Program-made: the position numbers and the translations under genes | DNA from: Clonostachys chloroleuca | Taxonomy: Eukaryota > Ascomycota > Sordariomycetes > Hypocreales > Bionectriaceae | Reading direction: 5' to 3' | NCBI GenBank assembly: GCA_037952775.1 | Contig: JBANAY010000004.1 | Coordinates: 8,494,001-8,558,000 of the forward strand | DNA length: 64,000 nucleotides | Part shown: in pieces, positions 1 through 11,862 of the stretch | How positions within the stretch are numbered: position 1 is the first letter of the stretch | Layout: every line of letters starts with the position of its first letter | Notes under the pieces: model-generated | Databases searched by the model: none | Told to the model about the DNA's origin: nothing | Seen by the model: the letters and a program-made list of their open reading frames with translations, nothing else

Positions 1-1115
1 CCTGACCCTAATTCTAATGAAGCTGGCTGTTATTATCTGCCTTTTTCAGCTGTATGAGACCTTTGAAGATACCACAGTTAGTTCGGCAGGTGCCTGTAGC
101 TCCGACCCTCAAATCTTTGAGAACGATGAAGAGGTCCGGGCTTGAAAAGAGGTTATCTAAGAAGATGTGATAAATGGCTGGAGGCAGCTGTTTTACTAGG
201 TCAACTACTACGGCTTGTATCGGATTGAGGCTGTATTCACTATCTCTTTTCCTCTTCCTTGTTCGAGGCTCTTTCTTATTAATAGAGTCAAACACCTTCT
301 GAGGTAAGTGCGGCAGCCACGAGAGGAAATAGCCAGCTTCAGCTACAGCCCAGATTTTAAACCCTTCTGGCGTTAGCTTTGACTTGATAATAACCTTCTC
401 AATTACTCTGCCCTCAAAGTGCTGAATACACTCATCTACAGCTATATTCGTACCTGGGATCCAGAATTTAAGAGAGGCTTATTGCACAACTTCAGACCAC
501 TCGCGAACACGGTCAAAAGAGCTCTCATAACTAACCCTTGGGTCATAAGGCCGGAAGGTGCGATAAAGCTGTTCAAAGGTCTTAAAGCTCAGGAACTGCT
601 TAATAGGATAGATCAGCTTCATCTTCTCACGCTTGGAAGTACCCCAATAGCCTTATAGCTGCTTTTCAGAGTAATTTCCCATATAAATTAAGACCCCAAG
701 CAAGAGATATACTTACTTAGAGGAGATAGCCTAGCGTCTTGACTATTAGCTCACTTTTGTATATATAGTTAGAAGAGCCGGCTTCAACCCTAGCTCAATT
801 ACCTACCTTATCAGCTGGAAGGTCGAGATTCATATAGCTAGCCCATGAATTTGCTAGGGATTCAGGTATAAAGGCTTGGAAAAGTGATAAGGGCGTTGAC
901 GGCAGCTGCATAATGTATAGTTTGCGAATAGAGCCAATTATGAAGGGCATAAAGCGCGTGCCGCGTTGCTCGGTTGCTGGCTTTGACGGGCGATAGGTGC
1001 AGTCAACGGGCTGCTCGCGTTGGGCTTCATCAACCCGGATGTATAACTCCACATCGTCAGAAACCTCAAATGGTGCCTCTAGGGCCGGGTCGGGAAAGGG
1101 AGGAATGCTTGCCAT
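1..1115 (-). pseudogene. piggyBac-type DDE transposase relic
   Basis: Read on the minus strand, in-frame pieces match the piggyBac (DDE_Tnp_1_7) transposase. They comprise an N-terminal block from 1115, a GTSKREKMKLIYPIKQF-like block, then VDECIQHFEGR around 390–440 (first catalytic Asp) and IFLDNLFSSP around 140–165 (second catalytic Asp). The frame is interrupted by stops, including TAA in a QL*GYW context near 655, TAA in VVQ*AS near 488, and the terminal stop near 11–13. The TAA at 488 sits where CAA (Gln) would fit, as expected for C-to-T change at CpA under RIP. The third catalytic region would lie outside the left edge. It cannot encode an active enzyme as read. Confidence 0.8.
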
Positions 1116-1404
1116 AGTAATTTGTGTGGGGAAGCTTCTTACGTTGCTACGCGTAGCCCGAAGTCACGGCTTGAGGGTTTTAGTAAAAGTGGAGAAATAC
1201 CTGACTGTAGTCTTAGGGGCACCAAGGAGATATAATCATCTTCTTGCCGCATGTTCATCTATTCCCTTGCGCCAGTGATGATGTCTCTGCCAACCGACCC
1301 CATCCAGCCCACGTAAGCACGTACCGGCTGCCTTCGACGAATATATAAGACCTCCCCGTTGTCCTCAGCCTTGCCCAAATCAGTTTCTTCCCACTCGCCT
1401 GAAG

Positions 1405-1635
1405 ATGTCGATGCCTACAGTCACCACTATCCCGAACGAGATTTTATTTTGTATTGTCGAAAATGTGGAAGGAAGGGATATTCAGTCGATGATTTTTACC
1501 TGCAAGACGATCGAGAAGAAACTTCTAGACAGCCATGTCGGGGCTCTTCGACTGAATAAGCGCTTTTCTGAATTTCTGGATAGCCGTGCTCCGGCCAATC
1601 GCGCGACGAAGGTGAGCCTGGGTGAGCCTGGGTGA
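1405..1635 (+). CDS. F-box-like N-terminal fragment
   Basis: The ORF opens with an F-box-like stretch (TTIPNEILFCIVENVEGRDIQ followed by FTCKTIEKKLL), which in fungal F-box proteins binds Skp1 in SCF ubiquitin ligases. After about 70 residues the sequence reaches ACGAAG followed by three tandem GTGAGCCTGG units (about 1611–1638), the first of which could act as a splice donor. No convincing continuation was found downstream, where an unrelated GC-rich stretch follows. It is probably a truncated or broken gene. Only the F-box similarity is seen; partner and substrate are unknown. Confidence 0.4.
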   Translation: MSMPTVTTIPNEILFCIVENVEGRDIQSMIFTCKTIEKKLLDSHVGALRLNKRFSEFLDSRAPANRATKVSLGEPG

Positions 1636-4244
1636 GCCCCCATGACTATGCCGCTGCCCTGAGGCGAGCCAGGCACCCATACATCAAAGGTGGTGTGCAG
1701 CTGACGCGTCCTGCGCGTCGACGCGGTGCCACGGACGCGAGGGTTCGGTGAGACGTCGTTGAGGGCGAGCTGGGCCACCATAAGACCATGGAGATGCCCC
1801 GGGCCGACAAAGGCTACGGTGCAGCCAGTATCCAAACTCGACGCCGTCGAGCTCGCTGCCATCACGCAGCAGCGCGTTGAGCACAATATGTAGCCGGCAA
1901 AGAAGAAGGGATAGGCGGCGCAGCCGAGCATGACGGCGCGGGTGCCAAAGCGGCGCGGGAGGAGGTGGTAGGAAATAGCAGCCAGAGGGCCTGGCTGGCA
2001 CTAGACCCTCTGGTTGGCTATAGACGCCCGATAAACTGCTGATCAGGACATGCCCGCAAAAATGCGAGTCGACCCTTCATTGGTACGACCTCGGTCGTCA
2101 CTGCCTCCTCGTCACGGCCTCCTCGTCATTGTCTCATGGCCTCACAACCTCCTCGCCATAGCCCTCGCCGCATCTCGACGTATTGAATGATCTTTGGTCG
2201 CCTGAGGTCTTGTCTACGCATGCACGATGCTCACAGTTAGTCGAAAGTTATATTTCTTGACCTAGCCGGGGCCCGAATCTAATGACATGCGGCCGATGCA
2301 GTTAGAACAATGTGGCGAAGAACGCGCAGTGAGCTGAACAAAAGTACTGCTCCTGGTCGGTATGATCTACGAATACGAGCCAAGAGATTAATCTAGGCGT
2401 GGACGAGGCTTGAATGAGCCTGCCGAGTTACCCGCGATGCCTTTTAGAGTCGAACTCGAGCTCCCGATCCTGCCCTCATGGCACCTGACGACAGTGCGTA
2501 GCATAGAAGGAACCTATGGGGACTGCTTGCGACGATTCTTGAGCTGATATTTTGATGCAAAGGGCGGCCAGAAGTAGAAGCATCTCCGACTGGCAGTCGA
2601 CGCTGCGGCCCGATATAGGGACGGTGATGACGACGTGTGACTCTGAGCGTCGCACGACAGGTCGCGGCGACAGCTAGACCCATGTGCAGAATGGCGATGC
2701 AGAGCAAAGATTGGCGGATAACGGAAATGAAAGGGAGTCGGTGCTGGCACGGCTTTGTCGTCCTCTAGTCTCATGAAGAATGACGGGCTGAACCTCGATA
2801 CTTTGACCGATGCCCTGATACAGGCAATGTAGACGGTACACGCTCCTGAGCATTACATCACCGGTTTAATTTCAAATAATCAGATCCTCAACAAGGAAGC
2901 ATCAAGCGTAATTGGTTTAGTGGTAAAATTCTCCGTGGAAAGTCTTCATTCAACCTATCCATATGGTGTCGCTATTTACCTACAGTAACAAAGATTGGCT
3001 CTATTTAGAGTCATCTGTCTCTATTTAAAGTCGTTTTAAAGACAACGCTCAAGCGTATACGTAATCAAGATACTAACATAGTAGCAGACAACGCGTCCAT
3101 ATAGCACAGGCATAGAAGATCCCTCTTCTCCAAGGTACATTGATTCAACAGTGCGTAAATGCATCTGCAGCTGGTGCCTGCTATTCGAGGAAATACTTCC
3201 TGTTAAATTCGCTGTTTCGGCTTCGGCCTAAAATTTCACCGACAAGGACCAACATTTGGCCGTTGCCAGGCCGCACTCTAAAAATGGATACGCAAAGCCC
3301 GAAAAGTGGGAACAGCTGGTGCCCAGTTTAAGGACCCCTCCCCTGAGGCCCATACTGACTACGTGCGCCATGCCCGTTGTTCTTGGTGCCCCTCCTCTCT
3401 ATAGTGGAAGGCGCAATGGGTGTCGCGGGTTTTATTACACGTAGTTGAGGCCATCCTTACGTTGCTCTAACGAAGGTCCAGCCCTTAAAAAACTTACCTA
3501 CATCTATATTTCATCGGATCCACCCTCGGCTATGGAAACAAGCATGTTTGGACGAGGCCTTACGCTTTAGCCTATGCGTACATATCGTCTTCCTATCTGC
3601 AGAAAGCAAGCTCTAAGTGTTTGATTGGTTAGCGTCCAGTCAGATTATCGCCTAAGAAACTGTAGACAACCCTAAAATGTCCCTTCATATTGCCTTGAGC
3701 TGCAGCAGCTATTCACAGGATATCTCCACCTGTCCAACAGTTATCTTTCCCTTAAAATCAGCTGGTCATAGAAGACGTTAGCTGCACAGGGCTTCGAGGC
3801 GGGAGGGGGAGGAGAAGGTGGAGGCTTTGCTCCAACTCGCGCACCCGCCTACATGTCTTACACAGCGAGGAATGGTCCGCTGGCTGCCTGATTAGCTGCC
3901 TTACCAGAGCCCGACGAATATTCTAAGATTACTTCTTGGAAGGTGCTAAAGAACTCTCAGTGGTATTCTGGAGGTAAGTGTTCTGATAAAATTATCTACT
4001 CTCTCTGCTATTAGAAATCATTGCGCATAAATTTATATACCTCATTAGAGCACCCACCATTCAAGCTAACAATCTATCGCTCTGCGGTCAGTACAAGACC
4101 GAACCAACCTGACCAGACCTTGCCCCATAGAGTAACCCTTACTGCAGCTCCAGCTGGAAGCTGTTTCACTAATATTTCCTCAGTCTTCGTGCACACCTGC
4201 CACTATCCCTTTCTAACGAAGCATTTTTCCGACCTGGACGCAGG
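1636..4244. other. Gene-poor interval
   Basis: About 1640–2000 is GC-rich with overlapping minus-strand open frames that match nothing I recognise. 2440–2780 has short open frames with no family features. 2905–2935 resembles the 5' half of a tRNA-Gly but cannot be folded into a full tRNA. The rest shows no supported gene. The promoter of the ankyrin–CorA gene should lie in the last few hundred bases. Confidence 0.5.
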
Positions 4245-7200
4245 ATGAGCACAAATAGCGATCCAGTCGCCAACGATGAGGAGATTTATTATACATCACT
4301 GCTGCAAGCCGCGTCGGATGGTAACGAGGTTGTGCTCAAGGAAATTCTATCCAAGCAGTCGTTTCGGTCGTTCTCAAGCGACGACATCTTACGACGAGCC
4401 CTGCAGGAGGCGGCGGGGAACGGTTCAATACAATGCGTGCGACTACTGATAGATCACGATGCCAATCTAGAGAGTCACTCATCGCCTAGTAGATATAGCG
4501 ACGGTGAGTACTCGGCACTTTGTCGAGCCGTCTACGGGAGACATAGAGCCGTTGTTTCAGAGCTACTTGTCCGTGGTGCGGACGTCGACCGGCCAGACCC
4601 TGATGGTGAACCGGCACTATTTGGAGCATGCCAGTTAGGCCTGGTTGACATCACTAGGTCACTACTGCAAGCAGGGGCTGATGCAAATTTTGAGAGACCT
4701 GACTGGAGAGGTGGCAATACGACACCTCTCATAAGGTGCTCAGCCGGCTCTCGCTCGACCGAGGCGGACAGGGCTGAGGTGGCGAAGTTGCTCGTCCACC
4801 ATGGCGCCGATATCAATGCCCACAGCAACGGACGTACGGTAGCGCTTTGGGCTGTCGAAGGAGGCAATATTCCACTTCTGAGATTATACATGGATGGCGA
4901 ATTAGGGCCGTATCAAGGCCTTTCCCGTCAACAACTCGAAGCTAATGGACTGCTCGCGGCCGCCGAGGAAGGACAGGAAGAGACTGTCAGATTTTTGATC
5001 GGTCGTGGCTTTGACTCCAACGTGGCCAGCCCGAGTGGATGGACAACTCTCCATTTCTTCGCGATGCAGGGTACTGTGTCTGCAGTCGATTACTTGCTGT
5101 CAGCACCGGCCAACGCTGACCCAAACGCCCGCCTTGTGAACAACATGACTGCCATACATGTTGCTACCGTGAATGGCCACAAAAGAGTGGTTGCACGTAT
5201 CTTGGAAGACCCGCGGACCGATACAACCATAAAGGACGTATGGGGTAGAACTGCATTGATGTGTGCAACCGACAAATCCATCGCTGAGCTTCTGTCACCC
5301 GCGAGGATTGATACCAATACGCTTTCTCCAAGTGCTCTCCAGGCATGCAAGGAAACTATAGCTACCGTGTTTGAAGTTGGTCGTTCAGCTCTGTCCGAAG
5401 CTCTGATGGGATCACCGCCCAGGGTGTCAAACCCGTCCATCTATGAGCTCCTGTATGGCTGGAACCTGAATCATGATGATGTGTCCGACCAGGGAGCATC
5501 CGACCAGGGAGCATCCGACCAGGAGACATCGGAGGAAGAAGGACAAGAAAAGAAGGTTCAACGCGACTCTCCAACAGTCTCAACCATTCCGAGGGACGGA
5601 ATCAAATGGATTCACCTACCCGCCAATAATGTAAGCTAAGAGATGTAAGCGGGCCATCGCTTACACTTCTCCTCTGGTCGCTGTGCGAACTTGCTAACAC
5701 GTATCAGTTGGCCTGGCTACAGGTTTGTACTACACCAAATTACAGTCAGGGACTTTCATCGCTGTTTCTTTTTTTTTTTTTTTTTTTGCAAATCCTCAAT
5801 ACTGACATAACTGATACTATATCTAGACCCTTATTGGTAAAGCTTGGATCGAGCGGGATTGCAAAAACATTGGATCATTCCATACGATCATGAACTGTCT
5901 GGATAACAGCAACAGAACGTCTTCGAAACACGCCAATTACTTGCTACCATCCTGTCATATAATACGAGGTCCCCCGAGCGACTTCTCCTATGGCGATGAG
6001 CAAGCAGTATGGCACCAACACACCGGGTCAAGTCGACAACATAAGCTCGATTCTGCAGATGAGCAAAATGAGAAAACGAAGCTTGCTTTATTCGTAAGTC
6101 TCTCAACCCAAGCAAGCCTGCATGCGTGGTTTTTCTAATTGGCGACCAAGCTGCCTTACCTCCACTATGACACTGTTGATGGTTATGACCAGATGAGACG
6201 AGCAATCAACAAGGTCGGAGGGAAAAGCCCATCGAGCTCAACCAGCGAAGCGGCCGTGCAGGGCTACTTACATGATAACATTGGTCTTCACCCTCGTAGA
6301 ACAATCGATCAGTTTTTTTATCCTGATGTTCAAATCGCTGCGAGCGACCTGGATGTCGTTGTCATCGAGGAAGATAAAGTGTCTAAGCGAAACAATCACA
6401 TCTTCCTAGTGGATCAGCTGTGGCTCGTGGTCTTAGACGGTAAGTGTAGACTTATATTTTTCTCATTTACAGCCTTAATGAGACTCATATGTCTGCTCCA
6501 GATCTCGTCATCACCAGCTTTCCTGGAGCTTGGGAGCAACAGCCTCGCAACGACGCCGTCTCTGTTCTTGGTCAGGCCATCAAACATGTCCAAAGCACTA
6601 AGTTCAAGGGAAGCCAAGAATATGGAGGGCCGACGGTGTTGGCATATGACCTCGCCGTTGTCATGGCTAATTCCTGTGTCAACGCCTTCGACTCTTCTAT
6701 GGAAAACAAAAGCTTTCACTTTCTCCCGAGATTTCAGGAGCACTTCTCCATGCTCCTAGCCCGCCAGACTAAGGTTCTTGACAGTTTTCGAGATACATCC
6801 AAAGGCTCGCAACGCCTGCTGCAAAACCAGCAGAAAGACCAGCAGCCTTTGGGCCTTGTAGCTCTACAGATCAAAGAAACAGACACTATTCTCGACGCTC
6901 TGCTAGACGTCAGCGAAGAAACATCTATGATGGCTGAGCTGAAGAAGATACAGGACGAGCTCGGCGTCATCGCTCATTTGATAGATCTGCAGCTAACAGT
7001 CCTTACCAAGTTTGAAGGCCATGTTCAATATGCACTTGATAAATCGCACCTGCTGCAGGCACGGGAACAACAGCAGCAGCCATACGGATACGGAGGGCAA
7101 CCATATATGTATCATTCCGCGTATTGGCAACAGCAACAGCCATACGGATATGAGCAACAAAACTTCAAGCCCACGCCTGAAAACCCCACCCTCACTGCAT

Positions 7201-7700
7201 TTGCGAGGGTGAATCAGCGTTTTCGAGACATGCTTGAACAGGTCAGGGCGCGAAAGACTGACATTGGGCAAATGCAAGGACGCGCAGACGACACCTACAC
7301 GAGCCTTAGGGTGCTTCTGGAGCTCAAGCAAATGCAGAGCAACGCGCTCGAGGCCAAGTTCGCGCGCCACCAGGCCATCAGCGCGGCGGTGCAAGGACAG
7401 ACGATGCTCGTCTTCACGACTGTGACTGTCTTCTTTTTACCCATCACCTTCATCGCCACCATTTTCACCATCGGTTTTCAGGAGTGGGAAGCGGGGGAGG
7501 GCGGCAGTCTGCTGACGATACCGTTCGTGTTTAAATATGTGTTTGGAGTCGGCTTGGCCGTCTCGATCCCCCTTGTCATGCTTGCGTTTACTGCGGTTAA
7601 TATTGTAGACGCTGCGAAGGCCACTTTGGCGTTCGCAAAGCTCGTTCTCTGTTCACGCCCGAGCCGATGGACACAAGGAACCGAAGGCTCTTCAGTATAA
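4245..7700 (+). CDS. Ankyrin-repeat protein with C-terminal CorA-like domain
   Basis: Exons 4245–5630, 5708–5722, 5827–6093, 6151–6439 and 6502–7700 join in phase to give about 1051 residues. Exon 2 is a 15-nt microexon. Residues about 15–350 are ankyrin repeats (for example TTLHFFAMQG, TALMCATDKS). A low-complexity SDQGA repeat follows, then the linker IKWIHLPANNLAWLQ seen in fungal ankyrin–CorA proteins. The C-terminal region has a helical stalk and two membrane spans, about 954–977 and 990–1015. CorA magnesium channels carry a Gly-Met-Asn signature at the end of the first span; here it reads Thr-Ile-Gly, so ion selectivity is doubtful. A Gln/Tyr/Gly-rich stretch (QQQQPYGYGG) interrupts the stalk. 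A poly-T run lies in intron 2. Role unknown; a membrane sensor or scaffold is an inference. Confidence 0.85.
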
Positions 7701-8897
7701 TACGGCCCATGTGGTTGTAGAGTCGCAAAATGTACGCAACAGCTTTGCTGCACAAAACTAGCCGACAGACTCGACTCAGTACAGGCTAAAATTCAGTTCC
7801 CCATGAAAGTTTTGTTCGATTTCTCAGCTAGGCGTAGAATGACGCAAAGTGCAATGTTCCTTCCATGCACAAAGGCCATCGTGTTAAACAGGGTCTCAGA
7901 CCATCCGACCAGCAAAAGTGGGATGCACATCCGCACCCATATCAGTACTCCACAAGTCATTAAGAAGCACCATATCCGTTCATTCCTGCCCTTCATCTAC
8001 GGAGTAGTCGTCTATTATAAGGACTGCAACATTTTGCCAATTTTCAAATCAGCAATACAGATACTGGACTCTATTGGGATGAAGGAGATGATTATTCCAG
8101 CTGCTCTTTTTATGGGAAGCTCAAAGGCAGAAGGACAAAAGTTTAATGAGGCCATTTCACTACTCACATGGGCTGAAAAACAAATTCAAGGCATCACCTG
8201 TCAAGGTGGACAAATGAATATGCCTCGCCGAATCACCGACCGCATTTGGGAGGTATTCGCAGTTCGCCCAACGGATTGGGGAGCAGGGTGGGAGCATGTT
8301 GCGCCAGTGATGACGTGGTATTCCAGCGTCTACATGTGCCAAGCTCCAGTCCAAGCAGGCACCAGAAATGCGAGAAGAATGAAGTTGTCGGGGGAAGGAG
8401 GATCGCAAATCAAGCCATCGCCTAAGAAACAATGCGCATATGGTCTATCGGAAAGGCGGGGGAGTAGAAGGACATTAATACGGGTTAGCTTTGCATGGCG
8501 CTCCTGTCACACATAGTCACAACCAAGCTGTACTGAAAGTATAAACCACCCATCAAGGTCGAGTTGCCCGAGGCGTACAACGAAGCTGAACCCAGTCCCA
8601 ACCCAGTCCCCCTTTCTATACAGGCAACGCAGTGTCCTGATTGCATCGGCGATGAGTGACTATCTTGCTTCAAAGCAGATTTAATAGAATGTTAATTATC
8701 CGTTTACAGGCAAGTATATCAAACGAGTGCAAGAGGAATCTCCCACGCGAGAACGTGATTATCACAGGCAAGGCACCCTGCAACTTTGAATTGGTAGAAT
8801 TGGATTATTAGCCTAGTAATTAACAGATCACCACCTAGCTAGAAAGAGCCTCGTTAGAAGTCTGGTGTTTCCTAGAACACTGACGGAGCCACCAACA
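7701..8897. other. Interval with one long unrecognised open frame
   Basis: A 237-codon plus-strand frame (7803–8516) is open but has no recognisable family, biased composition or splice structure, and an antisense frame overlaps it. It may be chance. Nothing else was seen. Confidence 0.4.
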
Positions 8898-10118
8898 TCA
8901 TTTTCTTTCTTCTTCCCACTGCCTGTACCACTGCGCCATCTGGTCATCTGCATAATCCCAACTTGCTGGCAGTTCATGGCGGGATGGAAGCGAGCCAAAT
9001 GGGGAGTTAAACGTTGTAGGATTCAATGGGCGTCTCGATGAGGGGATTTTGTATAGCTCAGCAATTGTCCAGCGTTTGAGGCGTTGTTCGGCATATTGAC
9101 GCCAAGCCTCACTGAGCAAACCATGACCAGTGGTATATTGATAGTAGAGAGCTGGCGAAGCTAACTCCTGCACCCGTATTGACAGTTCTTCGCTGAACAA
9201 TTGTAGAGTATTTCTCGATGGAAATTTAGAAGTAGACCGTGGAAGAGGCAGTCTCTGGTCGAATACGTGAAATTCGGCATGTTCTAAAACGTAATCCGGC
9301 GTCTGCCCCGTCCCTTCCAGTACTGGATGAAGTGGCATAGCCAAGGTGTGTCGATCGCCAACTCGTCGTGAGCCTATGTTTTGCACCTTGAGCCGGGCTA
9401 GATCTAGCCATATAATGTCGCGACTAGTCCAACCTTGTTTAGAAAGCTCGGCAAGGTGAGCTCCTAGGTGATCATCTAGCGGACGCAGAGGATAGAGTTT
9501 GTGAGTTACGATTGTTGCAAGAGGGAATATCGAGTAGATCTTATTCCACGACATGAAACTTAAGTCCGCGATCGTGCAGGACGAACGCAGAAGGGCATGG
9601 ATCGGGATTGTGTCTGAAGTCGTGATATGAATCGTTCTATCGGGCGAGGTCGGTCGGTGGAGTACGAGAGTGCTCTGTTCAATAACCTTTTAGTTAGCAA
9701 AGAAGCATCCATTGATCATATCATTCCTCACATCTCCATCGTCAAGTCTGATGTAGTGCTCCTTCAAGCACAAGTAGTCAATAAAATTGGTTGTGCAAGG
9801 ACCGCCTTCCAGCAGGACATCCAGGCGTGGAACGGTGTTATGACGCCGCTCTAAAAATTCGAGAATAGCTCCACCAACAAGGAGACCATTGTAGAAGGCA
9901 AGGTTGTATCGGAATAAAGCACAATCCTTGACAAAGGCCCCTAGAAGATGGTTGGCGTTGAGTCGACTTCGATGCTGAGATTGGACAGCATCGCGAAGTG
10001 CCCGACATACACGATGAAGGATGACAATGTCTGCGAGCGTGAGAAATGATAGAATCACCTCAGCGATTGTAGGAATGCAAAGGAGCCTTGATAGATGAAG
10101 CAAAGCTAAGGAGGACAT
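8898..10118 (-). CDS. F-box protein of a fungal expanded family
   Basis: Exon 1 is 10118–9732 and exon 2 is 9674–8898. The 57-nt intron (9675–9731) has donor GTGAGG, branch GCTAAC and acceptor ACAG, and removes an in-frame TAA. The product is 387 residues. The N-terminus has an F-box-like helix set (LLCIPTIAEVILSFLTLADI, then CRALRDAV). A middle block (GGAILEFLERR, then LDVLLEGG) and a later block (MSWNKIYSIFPLATIV) resemble the FALQFFER and YDKAYSLYPYATF blocks of a widespread fungal F-box/hypothetical family. Expected role: substrate adaptor of an SCF ubiquitin ligase. It appears intact. Substrate unknown. Confidence 0.75.
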
Positions 10119-11862
10119 AGCTTTTACTATGGGGACTCAGATGTACAGTAATCAGCAGTTCTTCGAGGTTGTTGCTCCGAGCAACTTCGTTGGTGGGGCC
10201 AAGTGCGGGGTAACGCCAACATCAGTGGTCACATGAGTGGATGTATGTTTGCCAGGGCACAACTACATGGAGCAAAGATTATGCGACTAAAGTCTTCCAA
10301 AGCGCCTTCCTGACCCTGCGTATGGTCGAAACTCCATGCAGGTAGCTCTGAACCCATTCGACTTCTTCAAGCTTTGATATCAAGTTCGAGAGTAGCCCCG
10401 GATCGGCATTGAGTTGCTCTTGGCTGGCCAGTTTGGCGGGAGCGGTCTTGCCGGCCATGGCCGCGCAGGTTGAAGGTCACTCGAAAAGGCAGCACGATGC
10501 AGATAACTTCAGTCCAAAGAGTCTTATTTTGATCGCGTCTCAAATGAGGTACGTGCGCGGAATTTATTGCAATAGGTTATCAGCCCGTGTGTACCCCTCA
10601 GTGACCCAGTTGCCCTCACGTGATCATCCCAATTTGTCTCTAGACTCGAAATGATCAAGTACCTGCTGAATTCAACGAATCTTGGAATGAAAGGATTGCT
10701 AATTGTGGGAAAGTTGGCACCAGTGGCACCAGTGAAGGGATTGGCCTCATTATGGCTCTTCGGTGCGCCGGGCGCTTCAAAGTGCTTGTGCTGTTTAGTT
10801 GTAGTTCAAATATGACGAATTGACTACCATTCTCTTCCCCAATGATGGTTGACGCGCCTCTGTTCCGAAATAATCCCGAGACCTGGCTGGGAGGCTGGTT
10901 AACCGTGCTACATACGCGACAGGGTGCTATGGTTTTCCAAGGTTAGTCCAAAGTGACTGAGGACAACCCCATAGGAAATGCTACTGATGCCTTCTGTACC
11001 CACAAAGCGTTGAAGTCCTGTCATCGGGAGTAGTGAAATATATCTATAGCTATGAAGCGTAATCCAAAGAACTAGGACCAAAGGCATCGAGCCGCAAGCC
11101 GGGACCGTGGTCGGTGTTGGATGACGCCACGCATCCCAGGTTGGGATCCCGCTGAGTCTCTTACAGCTTAGCGGCTGCTTGCCTGGAACTAAAGCACGAA
11201 ACGGCCTGAGCAGCAAGCTATCGCGCCTGCGCAGTGCCAAGCCGCTCAATGGCTGAACAAAAAATAAAATAAAATAAAAATAAAGGAGACCCGCAGATGC
11301 CACCTGCCTTCAACCAGGCGCCTGGAGGGTTAGCGCCTCATTCCGAATGGCATTGGCTGACCCAGAATCAGGCTCCTGGCTCGGCCTCAAGGCCCAAACT
11401 CTGGGCCAGCTTATCTTAGATACTGGGACCAAGTAATAATCGTTCGTAAACTACCAGTCCCCTAGATTTCCCTTTGCTTAGATACTGGTACCATATTATT
11501 TTAGTTTATCTAGTACTAGTATCAAAATACTGTAGTTTTTTCGGTCCTAGTATCCAGACACTGCAATTTAACTTGAACCAGTATTCAAGCGCTATAAATT
11601 GCCTGGCGCTGGTATTATCCGATACTGGTATTGGAAAACCTACGTAGGGCGTGGGCATCTTCAAGGAGATAGACAAGATTACAACGTCTTCCCATAGTCC
11701 TGCGACAGGAGACCGGTCCCCCTTTAGGGACCGCGAACGCCTTTTCGGAACGAGTTAAGAGCGTAGGAACAAGACGCTTGCCTCGTGAAAGAGTGAGCCT
11801 GATACAAGTACGTATATTATGAAGCCCTTTCTCAAGGCATATCCATTTCCCAGCAATATTCG
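10119..11862. other. Interval with dispersed repeat copies
   Basis: No supported gene. About 10785–10925 shares the CCGAAATAATCCCGA…GTGCTACATA stretch found upstream of the FunK1 gene at 28.9 kb. About 11400–11640 repeats GATACTGG/CTAGTATC-like words. About 11695–11765 (ACAGGAGACCGGTCCCC … CCTTTTCGGAACGAGTT) matches 13909–13965 in the left endosulfine repeat. Confidence 0.5.

Noticed and set aside
2905..2950. tRNA-Gly-like 5' half (ATTGGTTTAGTGGTAAAATTC)
   Set aside because: D-arm looks right, but no anticodon stem or TTCGA-type T-loop can be formed downstream; at best a tRNA-derived relic.
7803..8516. 237-codon open frame on the plus strand
   Set aside because: No family, splice signals or biased composition; overlapping antisense frames; may be chance.
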